A DNA stretch of 64,000 nt from an uncultured Rubripirellula sp. (GTDB lineage Bacteria; Planctomycetota; Planctomycetia; Pirellulales; Pirellulaceae), in contig CALJHC010000016.1 of NCBI GenBank assembly GCA_938075415.1, forward strand, positions 1 through 64,000, given 5' to 3'. The notes beneath the pieces were generated by a model, which saw only the letters and a program-made list of their open reading frames with translations, was not told where the DNA came from and searched no databases. Shown one piece after another: positions 56,293-64,000 of this stretch; within the stretch, counting starts at the first letter, position 1; each line of letters starts with the position of its first letter. A program made the translations under genes and the position numbers.

Positions 56293-57060
56293 TCATCGCT
56301 GCATCTGCTGGATTGCCTGGTAATTATTCCAGCCAAGTATCGCAAACATGAAACCTAAAAACTGCAGCCCATTCCCAAAGGAATAGAGAACCAACAAACC
56401 AGATGCAACCACGCTAACCCAGAGTGTATTTAAGATGGTTCCGCCTCGAAGTTCGAGAAAGGAGTGAATAAAACGACCACCATCAAGCGGCCAAACAGGA
56501 ACCAAATTCAGGAGTGCCCAAAAAACACTGGGCTGGATATACATCAACGCGATGGTGAATAGTCCGACACTATCAATCGGGTTCCCCTGCTGAAGCCAAG
56601 TCAATTCATTAAGTGGCCAAGGGGTTGGTGCTGAGTAGGAACTTAGCCTCAAAGCGAGTATCAACAAAATCGCTGACATGAATTGTGCGAGTGGGCCTGC
56701 TATGGATACCCACATGGATTGTTGGGGAGAAAGTTCGCCACGAATTGAAGCACCTGCTCTGGGTATCGCCATTCCACCCATAAAATAGAGCACAATACTC
56801 GATTCAATTCCAAATTTCCTAAATGCAATCGCATGCCCAAGCTCGTGGATTGCAATGGACACAAAAATACATCCGGCCCAAATTGCCAGAAGCGCTAGAA
56901 AACCGGGGCTCTGTGGTCCAAATTTGAAATCCAGCTGGTTTGCAAAATCATAACCCAGCACTGCCGCCGCTGCCCAAAAAGTCCAGCTAACTCTTATGGG
57001 AAATCCCATGAACTGGAAACGAAGATCATATGGTGACGGAGACGGCTCTTGCAAAAACAT
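56293..57060 (-). CDS. M50 (site-2-protease-like) membrane metallopeptidase
   Basis: A 255-residue intramembrane zinc peptidase of the rhomboid-like S2P/SpoIVFB group. The zinc motif HELGH is in VSIAIHELGHAIAFRKFGI (about residue 70), and the second site is NLVPVWPLDGGRFIHSF, with its Asp ligand. About six hydrophobic segments. No PDZ or CBS domain. It cleaves membrane-bound substrates such as anti-sigma factors in relatives. ATG 57060 (MFLQEPSPSPYDLRF) matches the usual start in planctomycetes; a GTG at 57111 would add 17 residues. Confidence 0.92.
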   Translation of the reverse strand: MFLQEPSPSPYDLRFQFMGFPIRVSWTFWAAAAVLGYDFANQLDFKFGPQSPGFLALLAIWAGCIFVSIAIHELGHAIAFRKFGIESSIVLYFMGGMAIPRAGASIRGELSPQQSMWVSIAGPLAQFMSAILLILALRLSSYSAPTPWPLNELTWLQQGNPIDSVGLFTIALMYIQPSVFWALLNLVPVWPLDGGRFIHSFLELRGGTILNTLWVSVVASGLLVLYSFGNGLQFLGFMFAILGWNNYQAIQQMQR

Positions 57061-57250
57061 AAGTGAACTTAGGTGAGGTCGGATTGTGGGTGACCGCGAG
57101 GGCGATTCCACCTGATAACAGTACTTGATTATCTTGGAATGGGTTAACGAATCAGCATGAATTGATCAGCGGTGGTCTGATCCGCAAACCCCGAAAGGTG
57201 CACGAAACCAAGTTTGTATCAAACCGGGTCTTGAGTCCGCCCGAAGGTGT

Positions 57251-59410
57251 TTATCGCAGATTCGCATACAAAAATGCCCACAGATCGGCGTATTCATCAA
57301 TTCTTTTACTCGTGGGTGTACCGGCCCCATGACCAGCTCTGGTTTCAATTCGGATGAGTGTTGGGTTATCGCAAGCTTGAGCATTCTGTAAAGCAGCGGC
57401 AAATTTAAAACTGTGACCGGGGACAACTCGGTCATCACGTTCGGCTGTCGTCACAAGGGTGGCTGGATAACAAGTTCCGACCCGAAGATTATGCAGAGGT
57501 GAATAACTCAAGAGGTTCTCGATTTGATCTGCCTCATCACTACTTCCGTACTCAGCAACCCAAGCCCAACCGATGGTAAATTTCTGATAACGGAGCATAT
57601 CCATAACCCCGACGGCCGGCAGACAGGCACCGAATAAATCTGGCCGCTGCGTCATGACCGCCCCAACCAACAATCCACCGTTGCTTCGTCCTTGCAGCGC
57701 CAGCATGGAAGGCTTTGTGTAACCCAACTCGATCAACTGTTCAGCGGCAGCAATGCAATCATCGAACACATTCTGCTTGTTCTTTCGCATACCGGATTCA
57801 TGCCACTCTCGACCGTATTCGCCACCACCACGCAAATTAGCTACGGCATAAACCCCACCCGCCTCAACCCACGCCGCTGTTGCTGGTGAAAATGACGGCG
57901 TGATTGAGATATTAAATCCGCCATATCCGTATAAAAGTGTCTGGTTGGATCCGTCGAGCTTCGTATCTCGGCGTCGAGTCACGATCATTGCAACTCGAGT
58001 TCCGTCTTTGCTTTTTACGGACAGTTGTTCAGTAATGAATTGTTCGCTCTTCAAATCAATTTCGGGTTGTCTCCACAACTTGATCTCGCCGGACATGAGA
58101 TCCAGTCGATAGACCGAGACTGGGGTTATGTTGTTGGTGAAGGAAAAAAAAGTCTCTTTTGAATCTTGTTTTCCTCCAAAACCACTCACCGTGCCCACAC
58201 CCGGCAACTCAACTTCGTTGATCCGGTTTCCTGCCAGATCATGCCTAGTCACCCTTCCCGTCGCGTCAACCAACGATTGTGCATAGAACGTTTCATTAAA
58301 TAGACTGACGGATTCAAGCACATTAGCTGATTCAGCAATCACCTCGATCCAATTTTCTCGATCTGGTTGATCTGCCGAGATCGCAATCAAACGCCGCTTA
58401 GCAGCTTGGTGATCGGTGAGGAAATAAAGTGTGCTTCCTCGAGAACCAACCCATTCGTACTCGGCATCAAAACCGGTGATCAACGGCTTTACCGTTGCTT
58501 TTGGATTTTGCAGATCCAGAATGAACACCTGAGACTGTGGTTCGCTACCTTTCCAATTATGAATGACCAGAAAACGTCCATCCTCGGTCACCTCAGGAGA
58601 AAAACCCCACTTTGGATGTTCGGGCTGTTCAAAAATCAGTTTGTCATGATCCTGAGACTCTCCGCGTTGATGAAAGTAAAGCTGTTGATTCTCATTCGTC
58701 CCCGTTAGCTCTTCACCTTCTTTTGGCGCCGCGTAGCGCCCATAAAAAAAACCACTACTATCGGGCTTCCAAGCGACTCCACTGAATTTGACCCAGCGAA
58801 TGACTTCGTCGAGGTCTTGACCTGTTTCGATATCTCGAATTTTCCAGGTCCGCCAATCGCTACCACCATCGGCAAGTCCATAGGCCAGAAATTTTCCATC
58901 GTCAGTGGCAGCATAACCAGCCAGAGCAATTGTGCCGTCTTCGGTAAGCGTATTGGGATCTAAGACAACTTCCCGATCCCCTTCTAAGGATTCACTTCGG
59001 TAAAGAATATTCTGGTTTTGCAAACCGTCATTGTGTGAATAGAGATAAGACCGACCGCGTTTTGCGGGAATCCCATATCTCTCATAATTCCACAACTTTT
59101 CTAAACGATCTCGGATCTTGTCACGTCGGTCGATGGTGCTGAGGTATTTATCAGTTAATTCGTTTTGCTCAGCGATCCAAGTCGCTGTTTCTTTGCTTTC
59201 AGTATCCTCCAACCATCGATACGGGTCACTCACCAAATGACCGTGATAATTGTCCACCACCTCAATTTTTTTTGTCACCGGGTATTTAACCTCTTCCATC
59301 AAGAAACTGGCTGTCTTGTCTTGTCCGCTGGCCGTCCCTGCGAACATCAAAACAACGACTAAATGACTTGACGATGCGGCGCGGCGTGAAATTAGATTCA
59401 AACAGAACAT
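57251..59410 (-). CDS. Exported prolyl oligopeptidase (S9A)
   Basis: A 719-residue prolyl endopeptidase. Signal peptide region SSSHLVVVLMFAGTASGQ; N-terminal propeller after YPVTKKIEVVDNYHGHLVSDPYRWLED, the family's opening. The hydrolase domain shows LQGRSNGGLLVGAV (Ser about 573), Asp in TAERDDRVVPGHSFK and His in ETRAGHGAGTPTSK, all intact. Start 59410 is chosen over a longer frame to 59620 because it opens the signal peptide and the extension would overlap the divergent ComEC gene. Cuts after Pro in short peptides. Confidence 0.93.
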   Translation of the reverse strand: MFCLNLISRRAASSSHLVVVLMFAGTASGQDKTASFLMEEVKYPVTKKIEVVDNYHGHLVSDPYRWLEDTESKETATWIAEQNELTDKYLSTIDRRDKIRDRLEKLWNYERYGIPAKRGRSYLYSHNDGLQNQNILYRSESLEGDREVVLDPNTLTEDGTIALAGYAATDDGKFLAYGLADGGSDWRTWKIRDIETGQDLDEVIRWVKFSGVAWKPDSSGFFYGRYAAPKEGEELTGTNENQQLYFHQRGESQDHDKLIFEQPEHPKWGFSPEVTEDGRFLVIHNWKGSEPQSQVFILDLQNPKATVKPLITGFDAEYEWVGSRGSTLYFLTDHQAAKRRLIAISADQPDRENWIEVIAESANVLESVSLFNETFYAQSLVDATGRVTRHDLAGNRINEVELPGVGTVSGFGGKQDSKETFFSFTNNITPVSVYRLDLMSGEIKLWRQPEIDLKSEQFITEQLSVKSKDGTRVAMIVTRRRDTKLDGSNQTLLYGYGGFNISITPSFSPATAAWVEAGGVYAVANLRGGGEYGREWHESGMRKNKQNVFDDCIAAAEQLIELGYTKPSMLALQGRSNGGLLVGAVMTQRPDLFGACLPAVGVMDMLRYQKFTIGWAWVAEYGSSDEADQIENLLSYSPLHNLRVGTCYPATLVTTAERDDRVVPGHSFKFAAALQNAQACDNPTLIRIETRAGHGAGTPTSKRIDEYADLWAFLYANLR

Positions 59411-59504
59411 CTTAAGTCCAATGGAGCCAATAGTTGATAGACCGCGACATTCATTCGCGACAGGTGGATGTAAAACTCGTGGCAGTGACCGATCCGGAAC
59501 TGCT

Positions 59505-59511
59505 AAGGAAG
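59505..59511 (+). promoter_or_regulatory. Shine-Dalgarno AAGGAAG that fixes a TTG start for comEC
   Basis: AAGGAAG is followed after 5 nt by TTG at 59517-59519, in frame with the ComEC coding region. The only upstream ATG (59421) lies 11 bp from the divergent S9A start codon with no such site, so the TTG is the better start. Confidence 0.6.
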
Positions 59512-59516
59512 ATCGA

Positions 59517-62078
59517 TTGAAAAAGCAGTGGATTCTCTCTCTTTCGATTGAAAAGCTGAGAATATTCGATCGTCGACCCATACCCATATTAGCGTTTGCT
59601 GGTTTCGCGGCGACCGGCATATCGGTGGAAACCGATTTGGAGAACTATTTTTCCGACTCCGATGGCGCGGTTCGCTCTCTCGCTTGGATTTCAAGCTGTT
59701 TGATTTTGGCGATTTGGCTACATCAGAAACGTCCGACTCGTCATCTCGGGATTGCGTGCGCGGCGTTATGTTTTCCTCTTTTTGCCGCTTCTCATTCGTT
59801 GCGCACGCTGGAAAGCAAAACCGCTCCCCTCGCAGAAATTCTTTCGAATTCACCCCAAGCCGCCGGGGTGATCGGATGCGTTGACAGTCGGATCACCCTG
59901 ATTCCGGACTGGCAAAGCCGTAACCATCCGTATCGTGAGCCGATTACAAAATTTGATCTCGCAGTTACCCACATCCGACTGGGAGACCAGTTTCTTCGCT
60001 GTCCCGGTCGTATTCGCGTTACCCTCCAGGATCAATTACACACTCTTTGTCGTGGAGTCACCCTGAAACTGCACGGCAAGATAAACACCTTTTCAAGCGC
60101 TACGAATCCGGGACAGCGGGACACAAGAAAGTACTTTCAAAATCTCGGAATACACGGGCAACTGCGCTGTGATTCCCGCGAGCAAATAAGATTAGTCGAT
60201 GTGAATCGATCCTTTCTTTACGCATTCACCAACGTAATACAGCAATTCACAAATGACGCCACAAGAACCTACTTCACTTATTTTGATGAACCACAAGCAG
60301 CTTTTGCCGCGGCATTAGCGTTGGGGCAGAGGGAATATCTTGATCGACCGACTCGCAATAGCCTGATCATCAGCGGCACGGCGCACCTTCTTTCCGTCAG
60401 CGGCTTGCACCTGGGTTTATTGGTAGGTTGCCTACAATTTTTTTCCAACCTGATTGGAATATCTTTTCGCACCAAAGCGTCACTGATGCTGATCGTATGC
60501 ATCGTCTACCCCATCATGACCGGCTTGCGTCCACCGGTGACTCGATCCGCAATCATGATCGCTGTCTTGATCATTGGATCGTGGTTGAGGCGCCCATCAG
60601 ATTCCCTGAATTCTCTCTGCTTCTGCGCACTGGTGTTCATGTCTTTTGACAGTCGGCTGTTATTTGATTTAGGTGTCCAACTTTCATTTTTAGCAGTCGG
60701 AACACTCATCTATCTCGGCCGCCACGAGGAATCAGAATCAGTAAAACAATCGAATCCAGAGACTGAGAAAATATCTCAGCTAATGGAGAACAACAAAAAT
60801 CGCCAGATGCACTTCTTGTGTTATTCAGGGTGGCTAATTATTCGCAAATCCTTGTGGGTGAGCACATGTATTTTTGCCGTCACGACTCCATTCTTGTGGA
60901 TGCATTTTAATATTGTTTCACCGATCAGCATTGTTGCGAATCTGTGCGTGAGCCCATTATTGTTAATCGCGTTGCTCCTGAGTCTTTGTATTCCCGTTGC
61001 CGCCTTATGTTCGGATCATCTGGGCAATTTCATCGCGTTCCCATGTAATTATGTACTCATCGCGATTCAGAAAATGATTTCCTTGAGCGGGGATCTTGTC
61101 ATCGGTCATGCTTGGATGCCCGCCCCGGCAACTTCGACCATTATTTCTTTCTACGGAGTGATGCTGGCAAGTTTGGTCTTTCGATCTAGTCGAAAAACAT
61201 CTTGGTTTCGTATCTGCTTTATCGCGATTTGGTATCCAGTCGCATTCTTTGAGAGCACGCAGGCAGAAATTAAAAATAATCCCGGATTGGTGGTGACCTT
61301 TGCTGATGTCGGCCACGGTACCTGTGCGATCATCCGAACCGCCGGCGGTAAAACATGGCTTTATGACTGCGGGAGCCTTGCCGGAGACGCCCGGACTTCG
61401 GATTTGATTTCACGAGTGTTGTGGAATGATGGTGTGAGGAAATTGAATGGAATCATCATCTCTCACGCAGATTCTGACCACTACAATTCCCTCCCGGGCA
61501 TATTGACTCGTTTCCCTGTCGATTCAATCCTCGTAAACGATACAACTCTCCAGCAACCGCCGCCGAAGCTCTCGGAAGCATTGGAAATGGCTCGTACAAG
61601 GGGGACGGTGATAAGTACAGTTAGCCGAGGCGATTCATTTCGGATAGGTGAAGCTGATTTGGCGGTTCTTCACCCCCCCGCTCATGATGAATCGTGGAGT
61701 GATAATGAGACGAGCATCGTGCTAGCCATTGAATTTGCGAATCGGACGATTTTGCTACCAGGGGATATTGAGACAACGGGTGCATTCGATTTACTCAAGA
61801 CGGTGCAACCAACGAACGTTGACTTGCTGATGGTTCCCCACCACGGCGCTGAATCAGAAGAATCCAAGCTGATCACTGAATGGGTGCAACCAGATTGGTG
61901 CATCATCAGTGGCGGTGCGCGATCTACCGAATCGGGGATGTTAAAATTCCTGCAACAACGTGGATGCAGAACTCTGTGCACTCAAGAATTTGGTGCCATC
62001 AGGACACAAATCGATGATACCGGAGAGCTAGAGATAGCCAACTGGCGTAAAGTGGATTGGAAGCCTCACGAGAATTAA
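59517..62078 (+). CDS. comEC: ComEC/Rec2 DNA-uptake channel protein
   Basis: An 853-residue membrane protein of the ComEC family, the channel for single-stranded DNA entry in natural transformation. The N-terminal part has membrane segments and a DUF4131/OB-like region (LGDQFLRCPGRIRVTL). The Competence core has GTAHLLSVSGLHLGLLVG, TGLRPPVTRSAIM and further segments. The C-terminal metallo-beta-lactamase domain carries FADVGHGTCAIIR, IIISHADSDHYNSLPG and PHHGAESEESK, and looks catalytically complete. The full three-part layout is present. The TTG start at 59517 rests on its ribosome site; the frame is open to 59421. Confidence 0.92.
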   Translation: MKKQWILSLSIEKLRIFDRRPIPILAFAGFAATGISVETDLENYFSDSDGAVRSLAWISSCLILAIWLHQKRPTRHLGIACAALCFPLFAASHSLRTLESKTAPLAEILSNSPQAAGVIGCVDSRITLIPDWQSRNHPYREPITKFDLAVTHIRLGDQFLRCPGRIRVTLQDQLHTLCRGVTLKLHGKINTFSSATNPGQRDTRKYFQNLGIHGQLRCDSREQIRLVDVNRSFLYAFTNVIQQFTNDATRTYFTYFDEPQAAFAAALALGQREYLDRPTRNSLIISGTAHLLSVSGLHLGLLVGCLQFFSNLIGISFRTKASLMLIVCIVYPIMTGLRPPVTRSAIMIAVLIIGSWLRRPSDSLNSLCFCALVFMSFDSRLLFDLGVQLSFLAVGTLIYLGRHEESESVKQSNPETEKISQLMENNKNRQMHFLCYSGWLIIRKSLWVSTCIFAVTTPFLWMHFNIVSPISIVANLCVSPLLLIALLLSLCIPVAALCSDHLGNFIAFPCNYVLIAIQKMISLSGDLVIGHAWMPAPATSTIISFYGVMLASLVFRSSRKTSWFRICFIAIWYPVAFFESTQAEIKNNPGLVVTFADVGHGTCAIIRTAGGKTWLYDCGSLAGDARTSDLISRVLWNDGVRKLNGIIISHADSDHYNSLPGILTRFPVDSILVNDTTLQQPPPKLSEALEMARTRGTVISTVSRGDSFRIGEADLAVLHPPAHDESWSDNETSIVLAIEFANRTILLPGDIETTGAFDLLKTVQPTNVDLLMVPHHGAESEESKLITEWVQPDWCIISGGARSTESGMLKFLQQRGCRTLCTQEFGAIRTQIDDTGELEIANWRKVDWKPHEN

Positions 62079-62231
62079 TCTTCATTGCGACAAACTGAAT
62101 GGACACCACTGATACTGACAGCGGCTTCATGGTTGATTTGAAAGTCATCCCGTGAATGGTACTGGATACCTCGAACTAGCTACCAATCGTTTGCTTTTAT
62201 AAAATTCACCCCAAGTTGTTTGGTTTTTCAA

Positions 62232-63161
62232 ATGCTCGCTATCCTTCGCGAGATCTCCGTCACCTGTTTCTTCAGCAGCTATTTGGTGGTGCTGCTGCTT
62301 GAGTCATTGAGATTATGGCGTCGCATTCCTGGCAGGGGCCTCTCTGTCATCGTGATGGCGTCGATTGGATTAGTGACACACGCTGCTTACATCCTGATGA
62401 GGGCCAATCCGGCATCGGTCAGCGGTACCGAAGTCGGAATTTTGGCTTCTTGGTATGATTGGTCACTAATGCTCTCGCTTGTTCTGGCCAGCTCCTTTCT
62501 GTTCTTCTTCATCAGACGTCCCGACACCATGGTGGGTTTCTTCTTCCTGCCAGCAATCATGGGTCTGATTGTCTTGGCCTGGATCTTTCGTGACATGCCA
62601 ACCTTCTCTCGAAGCGAGGCCACGCAGTTTTGGACGTCGCTGCACGCGGCATCAATGCTGATTGGATCGGTTGGTGTGCTGTTGGGATTTATCGCGGGAT
62701 GTATGTATTTAGCTCAATCTTGGCGACTAAAAAACAAGCGAGCAGGTTCACTATTTCGATTACCGACCCTTGAATCACTTTCAAGGGTCAATCGCCGATG
62801 TCTGGCAATTAGCACCACAGCGGTTGCGGGAGGATTGACCGCCGGAATCGCAATGAATTTAAATCAGTTCGGCCAGGTCGGATTGATGGACCGCACTGTT
62901 TTCTTCAGTTTACTTCTCTTGGTATGGTTGCTTGTCGCGACAAGCCTCGAGTTTTTCTACGCTCCGACCAGCCACAGCAAAAAGGGCATCTACATAACGC
63001 TTGTGAGCTTGGGATTCTTAATACTTGCCATGTTCGGCGCGCTCACCACCTCGCATGGGCAATCGGGTAATGGAACCAATTTACGTCGCGAATCAACATC
63101 GACTCATCCGAGTTCCTTGCCAATTCATTTAAGTTTCTCCAAAAATGGAGAAACCGTCTAA
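62232..63161 (+). CDS. hemX: HemX/CcsA-like cytochrome assembly membrane protein
   Basis: A 309-residue protein with about eight membrane segments. FWTSLHAASMLIGSVGVLLGFIAGCMYLAQ and the absence of the full CcsA WWD motif place it with HemX, the membrane protein encoded before hemA in many bacteria. It shares the CcsA/CytC_asm fold and is thought to affect GluTR level or haem delivery. ATG 62232 is chosen; TTG 62220 is possible. Its TAA overlaps hemA as TAATG. Soluble tail after about residue 270. Confidence 0.85.
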   Translation: MLAILREISVTCFFSSYLVVLLLESLRLWRRIPGRGLSVIVMASIGLVTHAAYILMRANPASVSGTEVGILASWYDWSLMLSLVLASSFLFFFIRRPDTMVGFFFLPAIMGLIVLAWIFRDMPTFSRSEATQFWTSLHAASMLIGSVGVLLGFIAGCMYLAQSWRLKNKRAGSLFRLPTLESLSRVNRRCLAISTTAVAGGLTAGIAMNLNQFGQVGLMDRTVFFSLLLLVWLLVATSLEFFYAPTSHSKKGIYITLVSLGFLILAMFGALTTSHGQSGNGTNLRRESTSTHPSSLPIHLSFSKNGETV

Positions 63162-64000
63162 TGAAGTTGCAAATGATTGGGTGTAGTCACCACGATGCTG
63201 CTGTGGAATTTAGGGAAAAAATATCTTTCACTACGGAGCAAGCAGGAAAAGCTTTAGAGAAGTTCCGAAAGCAATTTCCGTCCTCAGAGATCGTTCTGCT
63301 TAGCACTTGTAACCGTGTCGAGCTGTACACGACATCACATGACGACTCAGCCGTTGATCGAGAATCCGTCACCAAATTTATAGCTGATCAACATCATCTA
63401 GATCACGATGCAGTCATCGATCAGATGATCTATCGACATGGCAATGAAGCGGTGGAGCACCTTTTCACGGTTGCATCCAGTTTGGATAGCATGGTCGTCG
63501 GGGAGGCCCAAATTCTTTCGCAAGTCAAGCAGGCTTATGATCTCGCCTGCACGTGGGACTCGGTGGGTCCATTGACCCATGGTGTTTTTCAGGCGGCTAA
63601 TCGAGCGGCTAAGAGAGTCCAACATGAAACGGACATTCACAAGCGTCGTGTAAGTGTTCCGAGTGTGGCGGTGGGTGAAGTAGCCACCGAAATTTTTGAT
63701 CGCCTAAGCGACAAGCGGATTGTCTTGTGTGGTGCGGGTGAGATGGGTCAGGAAACTCTTCGTTATCTCAAAGGGGCGGGTGCAAATGACATCTGTGTTT
63801 TGAATCGAAGCCATGAACGCGCCGTCAAGGTCGCCAAGTCATTTGATGCATCATGCGATCAGTGGGATACCCTTGATCAGCAGATGCTAAACACCGATCT
63901 AGTGATTGGCACCACTTCAGCCACTGAACCAATCCTTGACCTTGAAACCTTCCAAGCCGTACATGCCCGACGTGGTCATCGCCTGCTTTTGATTTTAGAC
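63161..64000 (+). CDS. hemA: Glutamyl-tRNA reductase, truncated by window end
   Basis: The first 280 codons of glutamyl-tRNA reductase, which converts Glu-tRNA to glutamate-1-semialdehyde, the first step of tetrapyrrole synthesis by the C5 route. The start reads MKLQMIGCSHHDAAVEFREK. The catalytic Cys50 is in LLSTCNRVELY, followed by VASSLDSMVVGEAQILSQVKQAY. The NADPH domain begins near IVLCGAGEMGQETLRYL, and the frame is open to the last base. ATG overlaps the hemX stop (TAATG), so translation is coupled. It sits in the usual hemX-hemA order. Confidence 0.96.
   Translation, partial: MKLQMIGCSHHDAAVEFREKISFTTEQAGKALEKFRKQFPSSEIVLLSTCNRVELYTTSHDDSAVDRESVTKFIADQHHLDHDAVIDQMIYRHGNEAVEHLFTVASSLDSMVVGEAQILSQVKQAYDLACTWDSVGPLTHGVFQAANRAAKRVQHETDIHKRRVSVPSVAVGEVATEIFDRLSDKRIVLCGAGEMGQETLRYLKGAGANDICVLNRSHERAVKVAKSFDASCDQWDTLDQQMLNTDLVIGTTSATEPILDLETFQAVHARRGHRLLLILD

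Overview
The window reads as chromosomal DNA of a planctomycete, most likely a marine Pirellulaceae-type bacterium. The evidence is the gene content: paired DUF1549/DUF1553 cytochrome and DUF1501 genes, a DUF1592 to DUF1552 pair, a PVC-type multidomain cytochrome c with an N-terminal SGNH-like domain, two sulfatases, ThuA and PQQ-propeller proteins, DUF3299 proteins and a lysine-rich histone H1-like protein. Most products carry signal peptides, so the first 42 kb is essentially an exported-enzyme region. Assignments rest on reading motifs by eye; no database search was run.

Layout. 1-73: tRNA-Arg(UCU) cut by the window edge. 0.7-12 kb: a photolyase/cryptochrome-like protein, an SGNH plus alpha/beta-hydrolase fusion, a sulfatase, a probable clan CD (gingipain/caspase-like) peptidase, a DNase I-like phosphoesterase, an alpha/beta-hydrolase plus ThuA fusion and a MazG-like pyrophosphatase. 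12.3-18 kb: acetate kinase, then a DUF1549/1553 cytochrome with DUF1501. 18-27 kb: HExxH protein, polysaccharide deacetylase, esterase, second sulfatase, rhodanese and S9 peptidase. 27-35.5 kb: two PQQ propellers and a 1258-residue SGNH/propeller/HEAT/cupredoxin/cytochrome c protein. 35.7-41.3 kb: a three-gene operon (DUF1592, DUF1552, HEAT). 41.8-43 kb: a membrane protein, closed by a perfect 36-bp palindrome. 43.2-48.1 kb: a sugar-catabolism cluster. 48.2-51.3 kb: a thiol-rich DUF3299 operon that includes a small overlooked gene. 51.8-55.4 kb: a Tyr-rich secreted peptide, a degenerate NtrC-type regulator with an overlapping partner gene, and Mrp. 55.6-64 kb: the H1-like protein, an M50 protease, an S9A peptidase, ComEC, and hemX-hemA (hemA runs off the end).

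How the genes may work together. The sulfatases, deacetylase, esterases and peptidases would process sulfated and acylated polysaccharide or glycoprotein outside the cytoplasm. The multihaem, cupredoxin and propeller proteins suggest periplasmic redox chemistry coupled to that degradation. The 43-48 kb cluster would handle an oxidised or otherwise unusual sugar in the cytoplasm. The DUF3299 operon and the pseudo-NtrC pair are the least explained units.

Unusual sequence structure. Six short direct tandem arrays (periods 12, 15, 15, 16, 18 and 21 bp) lie in the first 20.5 kb. Five of them touch the 5' or 3' edge of a gene. Every array read as protein has a period divisible by three; the only period that is not (16 bp) starts at a stop codon. 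Nearly all long gaps here are promoter regions between divergent genes.
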